A stretch of 64,000 nt of DNA, taken from assembly GCA_020725335.1 (NCBI GenBank), contig DYFF01000003.1, positions 1 to 64,000 on the forward strand. The letters are read 5' to 3'. This DNA is from Thermodesulfovibrio sp. (GTDB lineage: Bacteria > Nitrospirota > Thermodesulfovibrionia > Thermodesulfovibrionales > Thermodesulfovibrionaceae). Of this stretch, positions 35,953-45,432 are shown piece by piece. The first letter of the stretch is position 1. Every line of letters starts with the position of its first letter. Under the pieces are notes generated by a model that worked only from the letters and a program-made list of their open reading frames with translations, was not told where the DNA came from and did no database searches. The position numbers and the translations under genes were made by a program.

Positions 35953-36431
35953 AAATTGGAGTATATCCAGGGACATTTGATCCTATAACAAATGGTCATC
36001 TGGATGTGATTAAAAGAGCTTTAAAAATATTTGATCAGTTAATTGTAGCAGTAGCTATATCAAGTTATAAAAAATCTCCTATTTTTTCTATTGAAGAAAG
36101 ATTAAATTTTATAAGGGAATCTGTAGGAGAGCTGGAAAATTTAAAAATAGAAGCCTTTGATGGATTACTTGTTAAGTTTGTTAAACAAAAAGGTGCTGTG
36201 GCAATTATAAGAGGATTGAGAGCTGTATCTGATTATGAATTCGAGCTTCAGCTTGCCCACGCAAACAGAAGACTTTATAGAGATATTGAAACTGTTTTTC
36301 TAATGCCAAGTGAGGAATTCTCGTTTCTATCCTCAAGTCTTGTTAAAGAGATTGTATACTTTGGAGGCTCTGTAAAAAGTCTGGTTCCTCCTGTTGTGGA
36401 AAAAGCTCTGAGACAGAAATTTCAGAAATAA
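35949..36431 (+). CDS. coaD: Phosphopantetheine adenylyltransferase
   Basis: CoaD makes dephospho-CoA from 4'-phosphopantetheine and ATP. The nucleotidyltransferase motif GTFDPITNGHLDVI (residues 8-21), IIRGLRAVSDYEFELQLAHANR and the closing [14 protein letters not shown] match the family. The 160-residue length is standard. Its last 89 bases overlap the convergent RNase III gene. A Shine-Dalgarno (AGGAGGG) precedes the ATG. Confidence 0.97.
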   Translation: MKIGVYPGTFDPITNGHLDVIKRALKIFDQLIVAVAISSYKKSPIFSIEERLNFIRESVGELENLKIEAFDGLLVKFVKQKGAVAIIRGLRAVSDYEFELQLAHANRRLYRDIETVFLMPSEEFSFLSSSLVKEIVYFGGSVKSLVPPVVEKALRQKFQK

Positions 36432-36867
36432 CCCTTAGAAGGAAATTTTTAGCATGAGTTATTCCTCCATCAAGATAAATTGCTCCTATCAATGCTTCTA
36501 AAGCATCAGCAAGAATGGATTCTTTATTCTCTCCTCCACTTAACCTTTCTCCTTTACCAAGTAATATAAACTTACCAAGAAAAATCTTTCTTGATAGGAT
36601 GGAGAGAAACTTCTTGCTTATGAGAAAGGCTCTTATTTTGGACATTTCTGCCTCATTTAATTCAGGTTTAATATTGTAAAGGTAATCGGATATTACAAAA
36701 CCAAGCACTATATCACCCAGAAACTCAAATCGTTCATTAGAGATTAAGTAATTTTCATTGGCATAGGAACTATGAGTTAATGCCTGAGTCAGAAGGTATG
36801 GTTTACTGAATTTATATCCTATTATATTTTCAACTTCCTGAAAATTTTCTGAATATAAGGGAAGCAT
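36343..36867 (-). CDS. rnc: Ribonuclease III lacking the dsRNA-binding domain
   Basis: The catalytic domain is complete: signature [14 protein letters not shown] and the second acidic site [16 protein letters not shown] provide the four metal-binding carboxylates. After it, only a short tail ([17 protein letters not shown]) remains before the stop; the dsRNA-binding domain of usual 220-250-residue RNase III is missing. The tail lies antisense to conserved coaD codons, so no downstream frame can supply the domain. I take the start at ATG 36867 ([10 protein letters not shown]), leaving 174 residues; the track has an upstream ATG at 36885. Both starts overlap fabF. The fabG-acpP-fabF-rnc order is classical. 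Confidence 0.85.
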   Translation of the reverse strand: MLPLYSENFQEVENIIGYKFSKPYLLTQALTHSSYANENYLISNERFEFLGDIVLGFVISDYLYNIKPELNEAEMSKIRAFLISKKFLSILSRKIFLGKFILLGKGERLSGGENKESILADALEALIGAIYLDGGITHAKNFLLRVISEISVSELFPQQEEPDFLQSLQSIQSL

Positions 36868-38077
36868 TGGTTCCGCCAAAACCAAAGGAGTTTGTCATAG
36901 CATAATTTATTTCTTTTTTTCTCATTTTATATGGCACATAATCGAGGTCACATTCAGGGTCTGGATTATCAAGATTTATTGTAGGAGGAACAACATTTTC
37001 ATAGATACTCAAAATTGTAAAAATAGCTTCTACTCCGCCCGCCGCACCAAGGAGATGGCCAGTCATAGATTTAGTTGAAGTTACACACAGTTTATATGCA
37101 TGTTCTCCAAAAACTGTTTTTATAGCTTGAGTTTCAAGTTCATCTCCTTGTTTTGTTGCAGTGCCATGAGCATTGATGTAGTCAACCTCCTTAGGATCAA
37201 TTCCTGCATCATTTAGAGCCATCTTCATACATCTCGCACCGCCTTCACCCTCACGTGCAGGTGCTGTTATGTGATAAGCATCGGAACTCATTCCATATCC
37301 TATAAGTTCTGCATAAATTTTAGCTCCGCGATTAAGAGCGTGTTCCAATTCTTCAAGGATTATTATCCCTGCTCCTTCACCCATTACAAAACCATCTCTG
37401 TCAACATCAAAAGGTCTGCTTGCTTTTTCAGGTTCATCGTTTCGAGTAGAAAGAGCTCGCATAACTGAAAATCCAGCAACTGCCATAGGTGTAATAACTG
37501 CTTCTGCTCCTCCTGCAATAATTATATCTGCATCTCCGTACTCAATCATTCTGAAAGCTTCACCAATTGCATGATTTCCAGATGCACAGGCTGTAGTAAC
37601 TGCTAAATTAGGTCCTTTAAGTCCATATTTTATTGAGACCTGACCTGCAGCAAGATTAATTATTACCATTGGTATAAAAAAAGGACTTACTCTTTTCCAA
37701 CCTTTTTCAAGTGCCAATTTGTGATAATATTCAATAGCTGGCAGTCCACCCATCCCAGAACCTATAACTACACCTATTTTTTCTGGATTCTCCTTATCAA
37801 TTCTTAATCCTGAATCTTCAAGTGCCATCTGGGTAGCAGCAATGGCAAAATGGATAAATCTATCCATCTTTTTTACTTCTTTTGGTTCAATATAGTTAGT
37901 CGGCTCAAAACCCTTAACTTCAGCAGCTATTTTTACAGGATAAGTGTCAGTATCAAATTGAGTAATATAGCCTACTCCTGATTTACCTTCAAGAATTGCC
38001 TGCCATGAGGATTTAACATCAAGACCGAGCGGGGTCACAGCCCCCAACCCGGTAATAACAACTCTTCTTTTAGACAT
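36830..38077 (-). CDS. fabF: 3-oxoacyl-[acyl-carrier-protein] synthase II
   Basis: FabF (KAS II) elongates acyl-ACP with malonyl-ACP. The catalytic cysteine is in [15 protein letters not shown], and the histidines in [14 protein letters not shown] and [13 protein letters not shown] complete the Cys-His-His triad; [14 protein letters not shown] closes the protein. Length 415 is standard. It sits between acpP (6 bases) and rnc (overlap) in the fatty acid operon. This system would also supply acyl chains for the proposed sphingolipid genes. Confidence 0.97.
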   Translation of the reverse strand: MSKRRVVITGLGAVTPLGLDVKSSWQAILEGKSGVGYITQFDTDTYPVKIAAEVKGFEPTNYIEPKEVKKMDRFIHFAIAATQMALEDSGLRIDKENPEKIGVVIGSGMGGLPAIEYYHKLALEKGWKRVSPFFIPMVIINLAAGQVSIKYGLKGPNLAVTTACASGNHAIGEAFRMIEYGDADIIIAGGAEAVITPMAVAGFSVMRALSTRNDEPEKASRPFDVDRDGFVMGEGAGIIILEELEHALNRGAKIYAELIGYGMSSDAYHITAPAREGEGGARCMKMALNDAGIDPKEVDYINAHGTATKQGDELETQAIKTVFGEHAYKLCVTSTKSMTGHLLGAAGGVEAIFTILSIYENVVPPTINLDNPDPECDLDYVPYKMRKKEINYAMTNSFGFGGTNASLIFRKFSGS

Positions 38078-38083
38078 ATTTAA

Positions 38084-38320
38084 TTATGCCTGGCCTGTTT
38101 TATTCTTAATGTAGTCGATAGCATCTTTTACTTTGCTGATTTTCTCAGCATCTTCATCTGGGATTTCGATACCGAAAGCTTCTTCAAAAGCCATGACAAG
38201 TTCTACAGTATCAAGAGAGTCTGCTCCGAGATCCTCAACGAATGAAGACTCTGGCGTTACTTGTGAAGGATCAACTCCAAGCTGCTTTGATATAATTTCT
38301 TTTACTTTTTCTTCTACCAT
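38084..38320 (-). CDS. acpP: Acyl carrier protein
   Basis: A 78-residue acidic ACP with the phosphopantetheine serine in [21 protein letters not shown]. It carries growing acyl chains in fatty acid synthesis. A perfect Shine-Dalgarno (AAGGAGGT) lies seven bases before the ATG, and fabG and fabF flank it. Confidence 0.98.
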   Translation of the reverse strand: MVEEKVKEIISKQLGVDPSQVTPESSFVEDLGADSLDTVELVMAFEEAFGIEIPDEDAEKISKVKDAIDYIKNKTGQA

Positions 38321-38345
38321 TACTTACCTCCTTTGTTTTCGTTTT

Positions 38346-39083
38346 TTACATGTACATTCCGCCATTTACATGAATAACCTGACCGGTTATGTATCCGGAT
38401 TCTGGTAATGCTAAGAATATTATAGCATTTGCTACATCCTGAGTTGTTCCAAATCTTGAAAGAGGGATCATTCTTAACATCTCTTCCTTTACTTTATCGG
38501 GCAATTTGTCTGTCATAGCTGTCTGAATAAATCCTGGAGCTACTGCATTCACTGTTATGCCACGAGATGCATATTCCTTTGCAATAGTTTTTGTCATTGC
38601 TACAAGTCCTGCCTTTGAAGCAGAATAATTTACCTGGCCAGCATTTCCTATAAAAGCTACAACAGAGGCAATATTTATTATTCTACCATATTTTATTTTT
38701 GACATGACCTTTACTGCCTCACGAGAACACAAAAATGCGCCTTTAAGATTAATATTCAATACTGCATCCCATTCTTCATCTTTCATTCTTATAAGAAGAT
38801 TATCTCTTGTTATTCCCGCATTATTTACAAGTATTTCCACTTTTTCGAATTTTTTCACAGCTTCTTCAAATAGAACCTTAACATCTTCAGGCTTTGAAAC
38901 ATCTGCTTTAACTCCAAGGGATGCGACTCCAAATTGTTCTTTTATTTCCTCTGCAGACTCTTTAGCAATGCTCTCATCTATATCAACTATAACTACATTA
39001 ACTCCTCTTTTGGCAAACTCTTCTGCGGTAGTTCTACCTATTCCTCTTGCTGAACCAGTAATGATTGCTGTCTGCCCTTTCAT
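38346..39083 (-). CDS. fabG: 3-oxoacyl-[acyl-carrier-protein] reductase
   Basis: FabG reduces 3-oxoacyl-ACP with NADPH. TGSARGIGRTTAEEF binds the cofactor, VNNAGITRDNLLIRM and the catalytic S-Y-K (IASVVAFIGNAGQVNYSASKAG) follow, and INGGMYM-type ending VIHVNGGMYM is usual. Length 245 is normal. A GGAGG site precedes the ATG, and a minus-strand TATAAT (39126-39121) would give a leader of about 30 bases. It is the first gene of the fatty acid operon. Confidence 0.97.
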   Translation of the reverse strand: MKGQTAIITGSARGIGRTTAEEFAKRGVNVVIVDIDESIAKESAEEIKEQFGVASLGVKADVSKPEDVKVLFEEAVKKFEKVEILVNNAGITRDNLLIRMKDEEWDAVLNINLKGAFLCSREAVKVMSKIKYGRIINIASVVAFIGNAGQVNYSASKAGLVAMTKTIAKEYASRGITVNAVAPGFIQTAMTDKLPDKVKEEMLRMIPLSRFGTTQDVANAIIFLALPESGYITGQVIHVNGGMYM

Positions 39084-39197
39084 ATATAAATCCTCCTGTT
39101 TTTAAAACTCTGAAAATCAAATTATAAAAAAATTTTATTGAAAAATTCCACTTTTCTTATTTCAACAAAAATATTATGACTTTTAATAATAAATCAT

Positions 39198-39227
39198 TTG
39201 AAAAATAAAGGGTTGATATGGTATTCT
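39198..39227 (+). promoter_or_regulatory. Promoter of the ileS operon
   Basis: TTGAAA (39198-39203) is followed after 18 bases by TATTCT (39222-39227), and the ileS ATG comes seven bases later. No Shine-Dalgarno lies between, so a leaderless transcript is expected. Confidence 0.55.
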
Positions 39228-39234
39228 TTAACTT

Positions 39235-41979
39235 ATGTCAAAGGATTATAAGGAAACTTTAAATCTGCCTCAGACAAATTTCCCTATGAAAGCTAATCTT
39301 GCAGAAAAAGAGCCTCAGATACTTAAATTTTGGCAGGATAATAAAATTTATGAAAACCTTCAGTCTAAAAATCAAAGAGATAGCAAGGGGCAGTTTATCC
39401 TTCACGATGGTCCTCCCTATGCAAATGGCCATATTCATATTGGCCATGCTCTAAATAAAATACTCAAAGATATAATTGTTAAATATCATTCCATGATTGG
39501 TCAATACAGCCCCTTTGTTCCAGGCTGGGACTGTCACGGACTTCCCATTGAACTTCAAGTAGATAAATCTTTGGGTAAAGATAAGGAGAATGTTGATATT
39601 TTTAAAAAAAGGAAGCTGTGCAGAGAATATGCTGAAAAGTTCATAAATATACAGAGAGATGAATTTATCCGCCTCGGCGTTTTTGGCTACTGGGATAGTC
39701 CTTACATTACTATGTCCAATGAGTATGAGGCAACAATTGTAAGAGAATTTCTTAGCTTTGTCAAAAATGGCTATGTATATAGAGGTAAAAAACCTGTTTA
39801 CTGGTGTCCTTCTTGCATAACTGCTCTTGCTGATGCAGAGGTTGAATATGCAGAGAAAGAGTCACCTTCTATATTCGTTGCCTTCGAAGTAATTGATAGA
39901 GACAAATTACCAGTTAAAGATGAACCCCTCTACATTGTTATATGGACAACAACTCCCTGGACATTGCCTGCTAATTTAGCCTTAGCAGTTCATCCTGAAC
40001 TTGATTATGTAGGATTAAAAAGCTCAAAGGGTGTGATTATTGTTGTAAAAGAAGCAATTGAAAATCTGAAGGATAAAATAGATATTGACGAAAATCCAAT
40101 TTTTGTAATAAAAGGTTCTACTCTTGAAGGCGTCAAAGCAAAACATCCCTTTATTGATAGAACTTCAAAAGTTCTAACAGCAGACTTTGTGGAAACTGGG
40201 GAAGGTTCTGGTGTAGTTCACATAGCACCTGGACACGGTATGGAAGACTATGAACTTGGACTTAAGCATGGACTTGAAATTTATGCTCCTGTAGATGACA
40301 GAGGAAGATTTACTAATGAGGTTTCCTATTTTGCCAAGCAGAATGTTTTTTATGCAAACAAAGAGATTATTGAACTTCTTAAAGAAAAAGGGTTACTTCT
40401 CTGGGAAGGGAAAATAACACATTCCTATCCTCATTGCTGGAGATGCAAAAAACCTATAATTTTCAGGGCAACAACCCAGTGGTTTATATCAATGAGGCAC
40501 GATAATCTCAGAGAGAGAGCTTTAGAAGAAATAGATAGAGTTAGATGGATTCCCTCGTGGGGAAGAGAAAGAATATACTCAATGGTGGAAAGAAGACCAG
40601 ACTGGTGTTTATCTCGTCAGCGTAGTTGGGGTGTCCCTATAACTCTTTTTGTATGCAAAAACTGCGAATATGTGATAAAAGAAGAAAAGCTTTTTGAAAA
40701 AGTAATAGAACTTGTTCAAAAAGAAGGCTCTGATGTATGGTTTAAACTTAATCTCGAAGAAATTCTTCCAGACTATTCATGCCCTAAATGTGGTTCGAAG
40801 GAATTTCAGAAAGAGAGAGATATTCTTGATGTATGGTTTGACTCAGGTGTTAGCCATGCCGCAGTTCTTGAGAGAGACCCGAGACTCAGTTGGCCTGCTG
40901 ATATGTATCTTGAAGGTAGTGACCAGCACAGAGGTTGGTTCCAGAGTTCTCTGATCGCCTCACTGGGTAATAAAGGAAAAGCCCCCTATAAAATTGTTCT
41001 TACTCATGGTTTTACAGTAGATGGGCAAGGAAGAAAGATGTCTAAATCTCTCGGAAATGTTATTGCACCACAGGAGATTATTAAGGTTAATGGTGCAGAT
41101 ATTGTAAGATTGTGGGTGTCTGCAGAGGACTACAGAGATGATATAAAACTTTCAAAGGAAATATTATCAAGGCTTACTGAAGCTTACAGAAAAATTAGAA
41201 ACACCCTTCGTTATCTATTAGGAAATATCTATGACTATGACGGTAAAGATTATTCAAATTATCTTCTTGAGATAGATAGATGGGCAATGCTTAAGCTTCA
41301 AAAATTGATAAAGAAAGTTAGGAAAGCTTATGAGGAATTCGAGTTTCATCAGGTATTTCACGCAGTACATAACTTCTGCGTTACAGACATGAGCGCCTTT
41401 TATCTTGACATATTAAAAGACAGGCTTTATACGTTCAAAAAAGATAGCCCTGAAAGAAAAGCAGCTCAGTGGGTTTTATATAATATTGCAGATTCCCTTA
41501 TAAAGCTTATTGCTCCTATACTTTCATTTACTGCAGAAGAGGCATGGATGCATTTACCTCTAAAGAATTCTGAGAGTGTTTTCCATTCCCTACTGCCAGA
41601 AGTTAATCAAAAATATATTGATGAAGAACTTGAAAGTAAATGGGAAAAATTAATTGAAATAAGAGATGAGGTAAATAAAGCCTTAGAAATAAAAAGGCAA
41701 GAAAAATTTATAGGAAATTCCCTTGAAGCTAAGGTTATTCTTAATGTTAATGAAGCTTTAAAAAGTTTTCTTAACCCCTATTTAGATTTTCTTCCAACGC
41801 TATTTATTGTCTCTCAGGTAGAAGTAAACAGCTTGGATTCTAAAGAAGAAGGGTTTACTGTTGTTATTGAAAAGGCAGAAGGAGAAAAATGTCAAAGATG
41901 TTGGAATTATTCGCCAATGGTTGGAAAACTTTCAGTGAAGGATTTATGCCCAAGATGCTATCATGCCCTCGAATCTTAA
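39235..41979 (+). CDS. ileS: Isoleucyl-tRNA synthetase
   Basis: The 914-residue class I synthetase has HIGH as HIGHALNK (GPPYANGHIHIGHALNK), the KMSKS loop (GRKMSKSLGNV), the CP1 editing domain with TTPWTLPANLALAV, and the C-terminal zinc finger CQRCWNYSPMVG...CPRCYHAL. This is the bacterial IleS type that charges tRNA-Ile and hydrolyses Val-tRNA-Ile. It begins the long rightward operon through ruvC, and lspA overlaps its end by 17 bases, a common pair. Confidence 0.98.
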   Translation: MSKDYKETLNLPQTNFPMKANLAEKEPQILKFWQDNKIYENLQSKNQRDSKGQFILHDGPPYANGHIHIGHALNKILKDIIVKYHSMIGQYSPFVPGWDCHGLPIELQVDKSLGKDKENVDIFKKRKLCREYAEKFINIQRDEFIRLGVFGYWDSPYITMSNEYEATIVREFLSFVKNGYVYRGKKPVYWCPSCITALADAEVEYAEKESPSIFVAFEVIDRDKLPVKDEPLYIVIWTTTPWTLPANLALAVHPELDYVGLKSSKGVIIVVKEAIENLKDKIDIDENPIFVIKGSTLEGVKAKHPFIDRTSKVLTADFVETGEGSGVVHIAPGHGMEDYELGLKHGLEIYAPVDDRGRFTNEVSYFAKQNVFYANKEIIELLKEKGLLLWEGKITHSYPHCWRCKKPIIFRATTQWFISMRHDNLRERALEEIDRVRWIPSWGRERIYSMVERRPDWCLSRQRSWGVPITLFVCKNCEYVIKEEKLFEKVIELVQKEGSDVWFKLNLEEILPDYSCPKCGSKEFQKERDILDVWFDSGVSHAAVLERDPRLSWPADMYLEGSDQHRGWFQSSLIASLGNKGKAPYKIVLTHGFTVDGQGRKMSKSLGNVIAPQEIIKVNGADIVRLWVSAEDYRDDIKLSKEILSRLTEAYRKIRNTLRYLLGNIYDYDGKDYSNYLLEIDRWAMLKLQKLIKKVRKAYEEFEFHQVFHAVHNFCVTDMSAFYLDILKDRLYTFKKDSPERKAAQWVLYNIADSLIKLIAPILSFTAEEAWMHLPLKNSESVFHSLLPEVNQKYIDEELESKWEKLIEIRDEVNKALEIKRQEKFIGNSLEAKVILNVNEALKSFLNPYLDFLPTLFIVSQVEVNSLDSKEEGFTVVIEKAEGEKCQRCWNYSPMVGKLSVKDLCPRCYHALES

Positions 41980-42409
41980 AAAAACCGCATTTTTTCTAAT
42001 TTTTTTTATTTTTATAGTAGACCAGTTTACAAAATATTTAGCCCTCAAGTTTCTATGGCCAGATAAGGTAATCAAAGTGTTACCTTTTTTTAATCTTGTC
42101 TACGTAGAAAATACAGGAACTGCCTTCGGAATGTTTAAATCTTTAGGCTCTGCATTTTTCATAATATTAGCAATTATTACTACACTTTTTCTGGTTTATC
42201 TTCTGGTCAAAGATTCAACAAACTGGCTTGTTTACTCTTTGATAATATCTGGAGCAGTGGGGAATATCACAGATAGATTAATCTATGGATATGTAATAGA
42301 TTTTATTGATTTGCACATCGGAGGATTTCATTGGCCTGCTTTTAATGTAGCTGATTCTGCAATAAGCATTGGTATTGTTCTTTTTCTTTATAAAAGTTTC
42401 AAAAAATGA
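41963..42409 (+). CDS. lspA: Lipoprotein signal peptidase
   Basis: LspA cleaves the signal peptides of diacylglyceryl-modified prolipoproteins. The 148-residue inner-membrane protein has four hydrophobic helices, VENTGTAFGMF, and the two catalytic aspartates in GNITDRL and FNVADSAISIG. ileS-lspA is a classical order. Its likely substrates include the LptE-type lipoprotein in this window. Confidence 0.96.
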   Translation: MPSNLKKTAFFLIFFIFIVDQFTKYLALKFLWPDKVIKVLPFFNLVYVENTGTAFGMFKSLGSAFFIILAIITTLFLVYLLVKDSTNWLVYSLIISGAVGNITDRLIYGYVIDFIDLHIGGFHWPAFNVADSAISIGIVLFLYKSFKK

Positions 42410-42813
42410 AAGTTTATACTTACTCAGAGAAGGAAACAAAAATTCTTGGTAAAATGGTGGGAAATTTTATTCAAAAAGAAGGTATAAACGTAGTTGCTCT
42501 ATATGGAGAGATGGGAGCGGGTAAAACAGTTTTTACAAAAGGGATAGCCTCTGCATTTGGAATAGATGAAAAAGATATAATGAGTTCAAGCTTTGTAATA
42601 GTTTCAAACTATGAGGATAAAGGATTTTTCCATATTGACCTTTACAGGTTAGATGATATATCTCAGGAAGAGATGGACCTATGGGAGTTTTTTGAATCAG
42701 GTATTTGCGTTATAGAATGGGCTGAAAGGATAAAAGATTTGCCAGAAAAGTCCCTAAAAGTTACAATAGATTTACTTAATGAAAATACAAGACTATTTAC
42801 TCTGGAGTTTTAA
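42406..42813 (+). CDS. tsaE: tRNA threonylcarbamoyladenosine biosynthesis ATPase TsaE
   Basis: A 135-residue P-loop protein with Walker A LYGEMGAGKTVFTKGIASAFG and the conserved SSSFVIVSNYE and FHIDLYRLD. TsaE is the ATPase that cycles TsaB-TsaD complexes in t6A synthesis. tsaB is at 14131-14811. The start overlaps lspA by four bases. Confidence 0.94.
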   Translation: MKVYTYSEKETKILGKMVGNFIQKEGINVVALYGEMGAGKTVFTKGIASAFGIDEKDIMSSSFVIVSNYEDKGFFHIDLYRLDDISQEEMDLWEFFESGICVIEWAERIKDLPEKSLKVTIDLLNENTRLFTLEF

Positions 42814-43665
42814 ATGTTTAAAAAGGTATCTATTTTATACAAAGAGAATGATAATTTAGCTATAAACTCAGCCCTTAAGATTCAGGACTGGATTAAGGTT
42901 AGGGATATAGAATGTAATCTTTTTCACTCGGTAGGCGAATTCTCCACTTTTACTCATTCAGAACTTGAAACAATTTACGTTTCTGATGCACTTATTGTTT
43001 TAGGTGGAGATGGAACTATGCTTGCAGTATCAAGAATTGTGGGAGGAAGAAAAATTCCTATAATAGGAATAAACATGGGTAAGCTTGGATTTATTACAGA
43101 AATTCCGAGAGACAACCTTTTTGAAAAACTTGAGGAGATATTTGAGGGTAAGTTCGAGTTAGAAGAAAGAAGCATGCTAACTGCTGATGTTTTTAGAGAC
43201 AATCAGTTAATAGCTCGATATCTTGGATTGAATGATATAGTAATTGGTAAAGGGATAATGGCGAAGATTTCAAATTTTGACCTGTTAATAAATAATGTAT
43301 ATGTTTCAACTATAAAAGCTGATGGTATAATAATTTCAACTCCTACAGGTTCAACTGCCTATAATCTTTCAGCAGGTGGTCCGATTCTCTATCCTACACT
43401 TAAAGGATTGGTTTTTACTCCCATATGTCCTCATACTCTAAGTGTTCGACCGGTTGTTTTACCCGATGATTTTGTTATTGATATAATTATTTCCTCACAG
43501 GTAAAAGATATTTTTTTAACAATTGATGGACAGATTGGTTTTGCATTAAAGAAAAATGACAAAGTTAGATGTAAGATCGCAGAGGAAAAAACCCTTATTA
43601 TTGCACCTGTTGGAAGAGATTATTTCAAAATTTTAAGAGAGAAACTCAAGTGGGGAGAGAGATAG
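42814..43665 (+). CDS. nadK: NAD kinase
   Basis: NadK phosphorylates NAD to NADP. The 283-residue protein shows LIVLGGDGTMLAVSR (GGDGT catalytic loop), NMGKLGFITEI, and DGIIISTPTGSTAYNLSAGGPI, the NAD-binding region. The stop of tsaE is immediately before the start. Its 3' end overlaps the GTG start of the uracil-DNA glycosylase gene. Confidence 0.95.
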   Translation: MFKKVSILYKENDNLAINSALKIQDWIKVRDIECNLFHSVGEFSTFTHSELETIYVSDALIVLGGDGTMLAVSRIVGGRKIPIIGINMGKLGFITEIPRDNLFEKLEEIFEGKFELEERSMLTADVFRDNQLIARYLGLNDIVIGKGIMAKISNFDLLINNVYVSTIKADGIIISTPTGSTAYNLSAGGPILYPTLKGLVFTPICPHTLSVRPVVLPDDFVIDIIISSQVKDIFLTIDGQIGFALKKNDKVRCKIAEEKTLIIAPVGRDYFKILREKLKWGER

Positions 43666-44348
43666 AAAATATTTTAGACCTATTAAATTTTTATAAAGCT
43701 CTTGGATTCAAAGAGTTGCCAAAAAATTTTTTAGAGTCTCTTTTAAGGAATAAAATTACAGAGATTGAACTTAATGGAGAAAAAGAGAAAAAAACTTTAT
43801 CTGCTATAAATGAAAAGATTAGTTCTTGCACAAAATGCTCTTTAAGTAAAGGCAGAACCAAAGTAGTATGTGGAGAAGGAAGTATCACTGCAAAGCTTAT
43901 GTTTATAGGTGAGGCTCCAGGAGTTGAGGAAGACAGAGAAGGTAGACCTTTTGTTGGAGAAGCAGGCAAGCTTCTTACAAACTTGATAGAAAAAATGGGC
44001 TTTAAAAGGCAGCAGGTTTACATTACAAATACAGTAAAATGTCATCCTCCTGACAACAGAGACCCTCTTGAAGAAGAAATTTCTCTTTGCTTTGATTACT
44101 TAAAAGAGGAAATTGAGATTGTCTCTCCAAAAGTAATAATAACACTGGGCAAAGTTGCTACTTATGTTTTAATGGGTATGAAGGGAAAAATAAAAGATAT
44201 TGCCATATCAAAAATAAGAGGTAACGTATTCTTCTATAACAATATTCCTGTTATACCCACATTCCATCCTGCCTATTTGTTAAGAAATAGAAAAGATAAG
44301 TGGCTTACATGGGAAGACGCACAGGAAGCTTTGAGGAGGCTTAAATGA
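43650..44348 (+). CDS. Family 4 uracil-DNA glycosylase (Fe-S type)
   Basis: A 232-residue uracil-DNA glycosylase with motif A GEAPGVEEDREGRPFVGEAG and motif B HPAYLLRN. Four cysteines, in SCTKCSL, VKCHPP and ISLCFDYL, bind a [4Fe-4S] cluster as in thermophile family 4 enzymes. It removes uracil from deaminated DNA, useful at high temperature. About 55 N-terminal residues precede the first cluster cysteine. GTG at 43650 overlaps nadK by 16 bases. The next gene overlaps by four. Confidence 0.93.
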   Translation: MGREIENILDLLNFYKALGFKELPKNFLESLLRNKITEIELNGEKEKKTLSAINEKISSCTKCSLSKGRTKVVCGEGSITAKLMFIGEAPGVEEDREGRPFVGEAGKLLTNLIEKMGFKRQQVYITNTVKCHPPDNRDPLEEEISLCFDYLKEEIEIVSPKVIITLGKVATYVLMGMKGKIKDIAISKIRGNVFFYNNIPVIPTFHPAYLLRNRKDKWLTWEDAQEALRRLK

Positions 44349-44830
44349 AAGTATTATGGGCACCATGGAGAATAGAGTATATTTTAGGTGAAAAGGAGAA
44401 AGGATGTATATTTTGTGATAAACCTAAGGAGGACAAAGATAGAGAAAATCTTATTTTATATAGAGGTAAGCTTGCTTTTATAATTATGAATAAATATCCC
44501 TATAGTTCAGGACACCTAATGGTTGTTCCTTACAGGCATGTCCATACTCTTGAAGAATTAAATATAGATGAACTTACTGAGTGCATGCTCCTTACTGTTA
44601 AGTCTCTTAAGTGTCTTAAAAAGGTAATGCATCCTGATGGTTTCAATGTAGGGCTTAATATAGGAGTTGTTGCTTCAGCAAGCATTGATGAACATTTACA
44701 CTGGCATATTGTTCCTCGCTGGGCTGGTGATGTAGGCTTTATGACAATACTTGAAGATGTGCGAGTTGTTCCAGAACACATTCTTATTACCTATGATAAA
44801 CTATACCCATGTTTCAAGGAGGAGAAATAA
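44345..44830 (+). CDS. HIT-family (Ap4A phosphorylase-like) protein
   Basis: The 161-residue protein has the histidine triad DEHLHWHIVPRW and an N-terminal metal-binding CIFC typical of Ap4A hydrolase/phosphorylase-type HIT proteins (start WAPWRIEYI). Catalysis would use the second-last His for nucleotidyl transfer. The exact nucleotide substrate is not known. The stop overlaps the start of gmhA by one base. Confidence 0.9.
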   Translation: MKVLWAPWRIEYILGEKEKGCIFCDKPKEDKDRENLILYRGKLAFIIMNKYPYSSGHLMVVPYRHVHTLEELNIDELTECMLLTVKSLKCLKKVMHPDGFNVGLNIGVVASASIDEHLHWHIVPRWAGDVGFMTILEDVRVVPEHILITYDKLYPCFKEEK

Positions 44831-45432
44831 TGGAAATAGAGGACAAAATCAGGAAAGCCTGTGAAGAATCTATAAAAGTGAAAGAGCAGTTTTTTAATGA
44901 AAATATTTCCTTAATAAAGGAAGTAGCAGAACTAATTGCAAAGGTACTGAATGAAGGTGGCAAAATTTTACTCTTTGGAAATGGTGGTAGCGCAACAGAT
45001 GCCTCTCACATAGCCGCTGAATTTGTTAATCGTTTTAAGCGAGAAAGGCCTGGATTACCAGCAATTTCCTTGAATACTGACATGGCTGTAATAACTGCTA
45101 TTGCCAATGACTATGACTATTCAGAGGTATTTGCAAAACAAATAAAAGCATTGGGACAGAAGGGCGACTTAGTAATAGGGATAAGCACATCAGGTTCCTC
45201 AAGAAATGTATTAAAAGCTGTAGAAGTTGCCAAAAAAAGAGGTCTTAAAACCATAGCATTTACAAGTAAAAAGGGAGAAAAACTCATATCAAGGGTAGAT
45301 TACGCCTTTGCAGTATCTTCTGAGGAAACTCCGAGAATTCAAGAAACCCATATTACTCTCGGGCATATTTTATGCGAGCTTGTGGAGGATATTTTATTTG
45401 AAATTCCAGCAACAAAGAGGAAAACAAAATAA
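44830..45432 (+). CDS. gmhA: Phosphoheptose isomerase
   Basis: GmhA converts sedoheptulose 7-phosphate to D-glycero-D-manno-heptose 7-phosphate for LPS inner core. The SIS domain has [39 protein letters not shown] and the helix [15 protein letters not shown] with the catalytic H. The track starts at 44809 (MFQGGEIM), but a strong AAGGAGG lies before ATG 44830 ([10 protein letters not shown]), which I use; it overlaps the HIT stop. It implies a heptose-bearing outer membrane. Confidence 0.93.
   Translation: MEIEDKIRKACEESIKVKEQFFNENISLIKEVAELIAKVLNEGGKILLFGNGGSATDASHIAAEFVNRFKRERPGLPAISLNTDMAVITAIANDYDYSEVFAKQIKALGQKGDLVIGISTSGSSRNVLKAVEVAKKRGLKTIAFTSKKGEKLISRVDYAFAVSSEETPRIQETHITLGHILCELVEDILFEIPATKRKTK

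Noticed and set aside
36343-36431. Frameshift explaining the short RNase III
   Set aside because: The downstream minus-strand sequence is antisense to conserved coaD codons, so a hidden dsRNA-binding domain cannot be encoded there.
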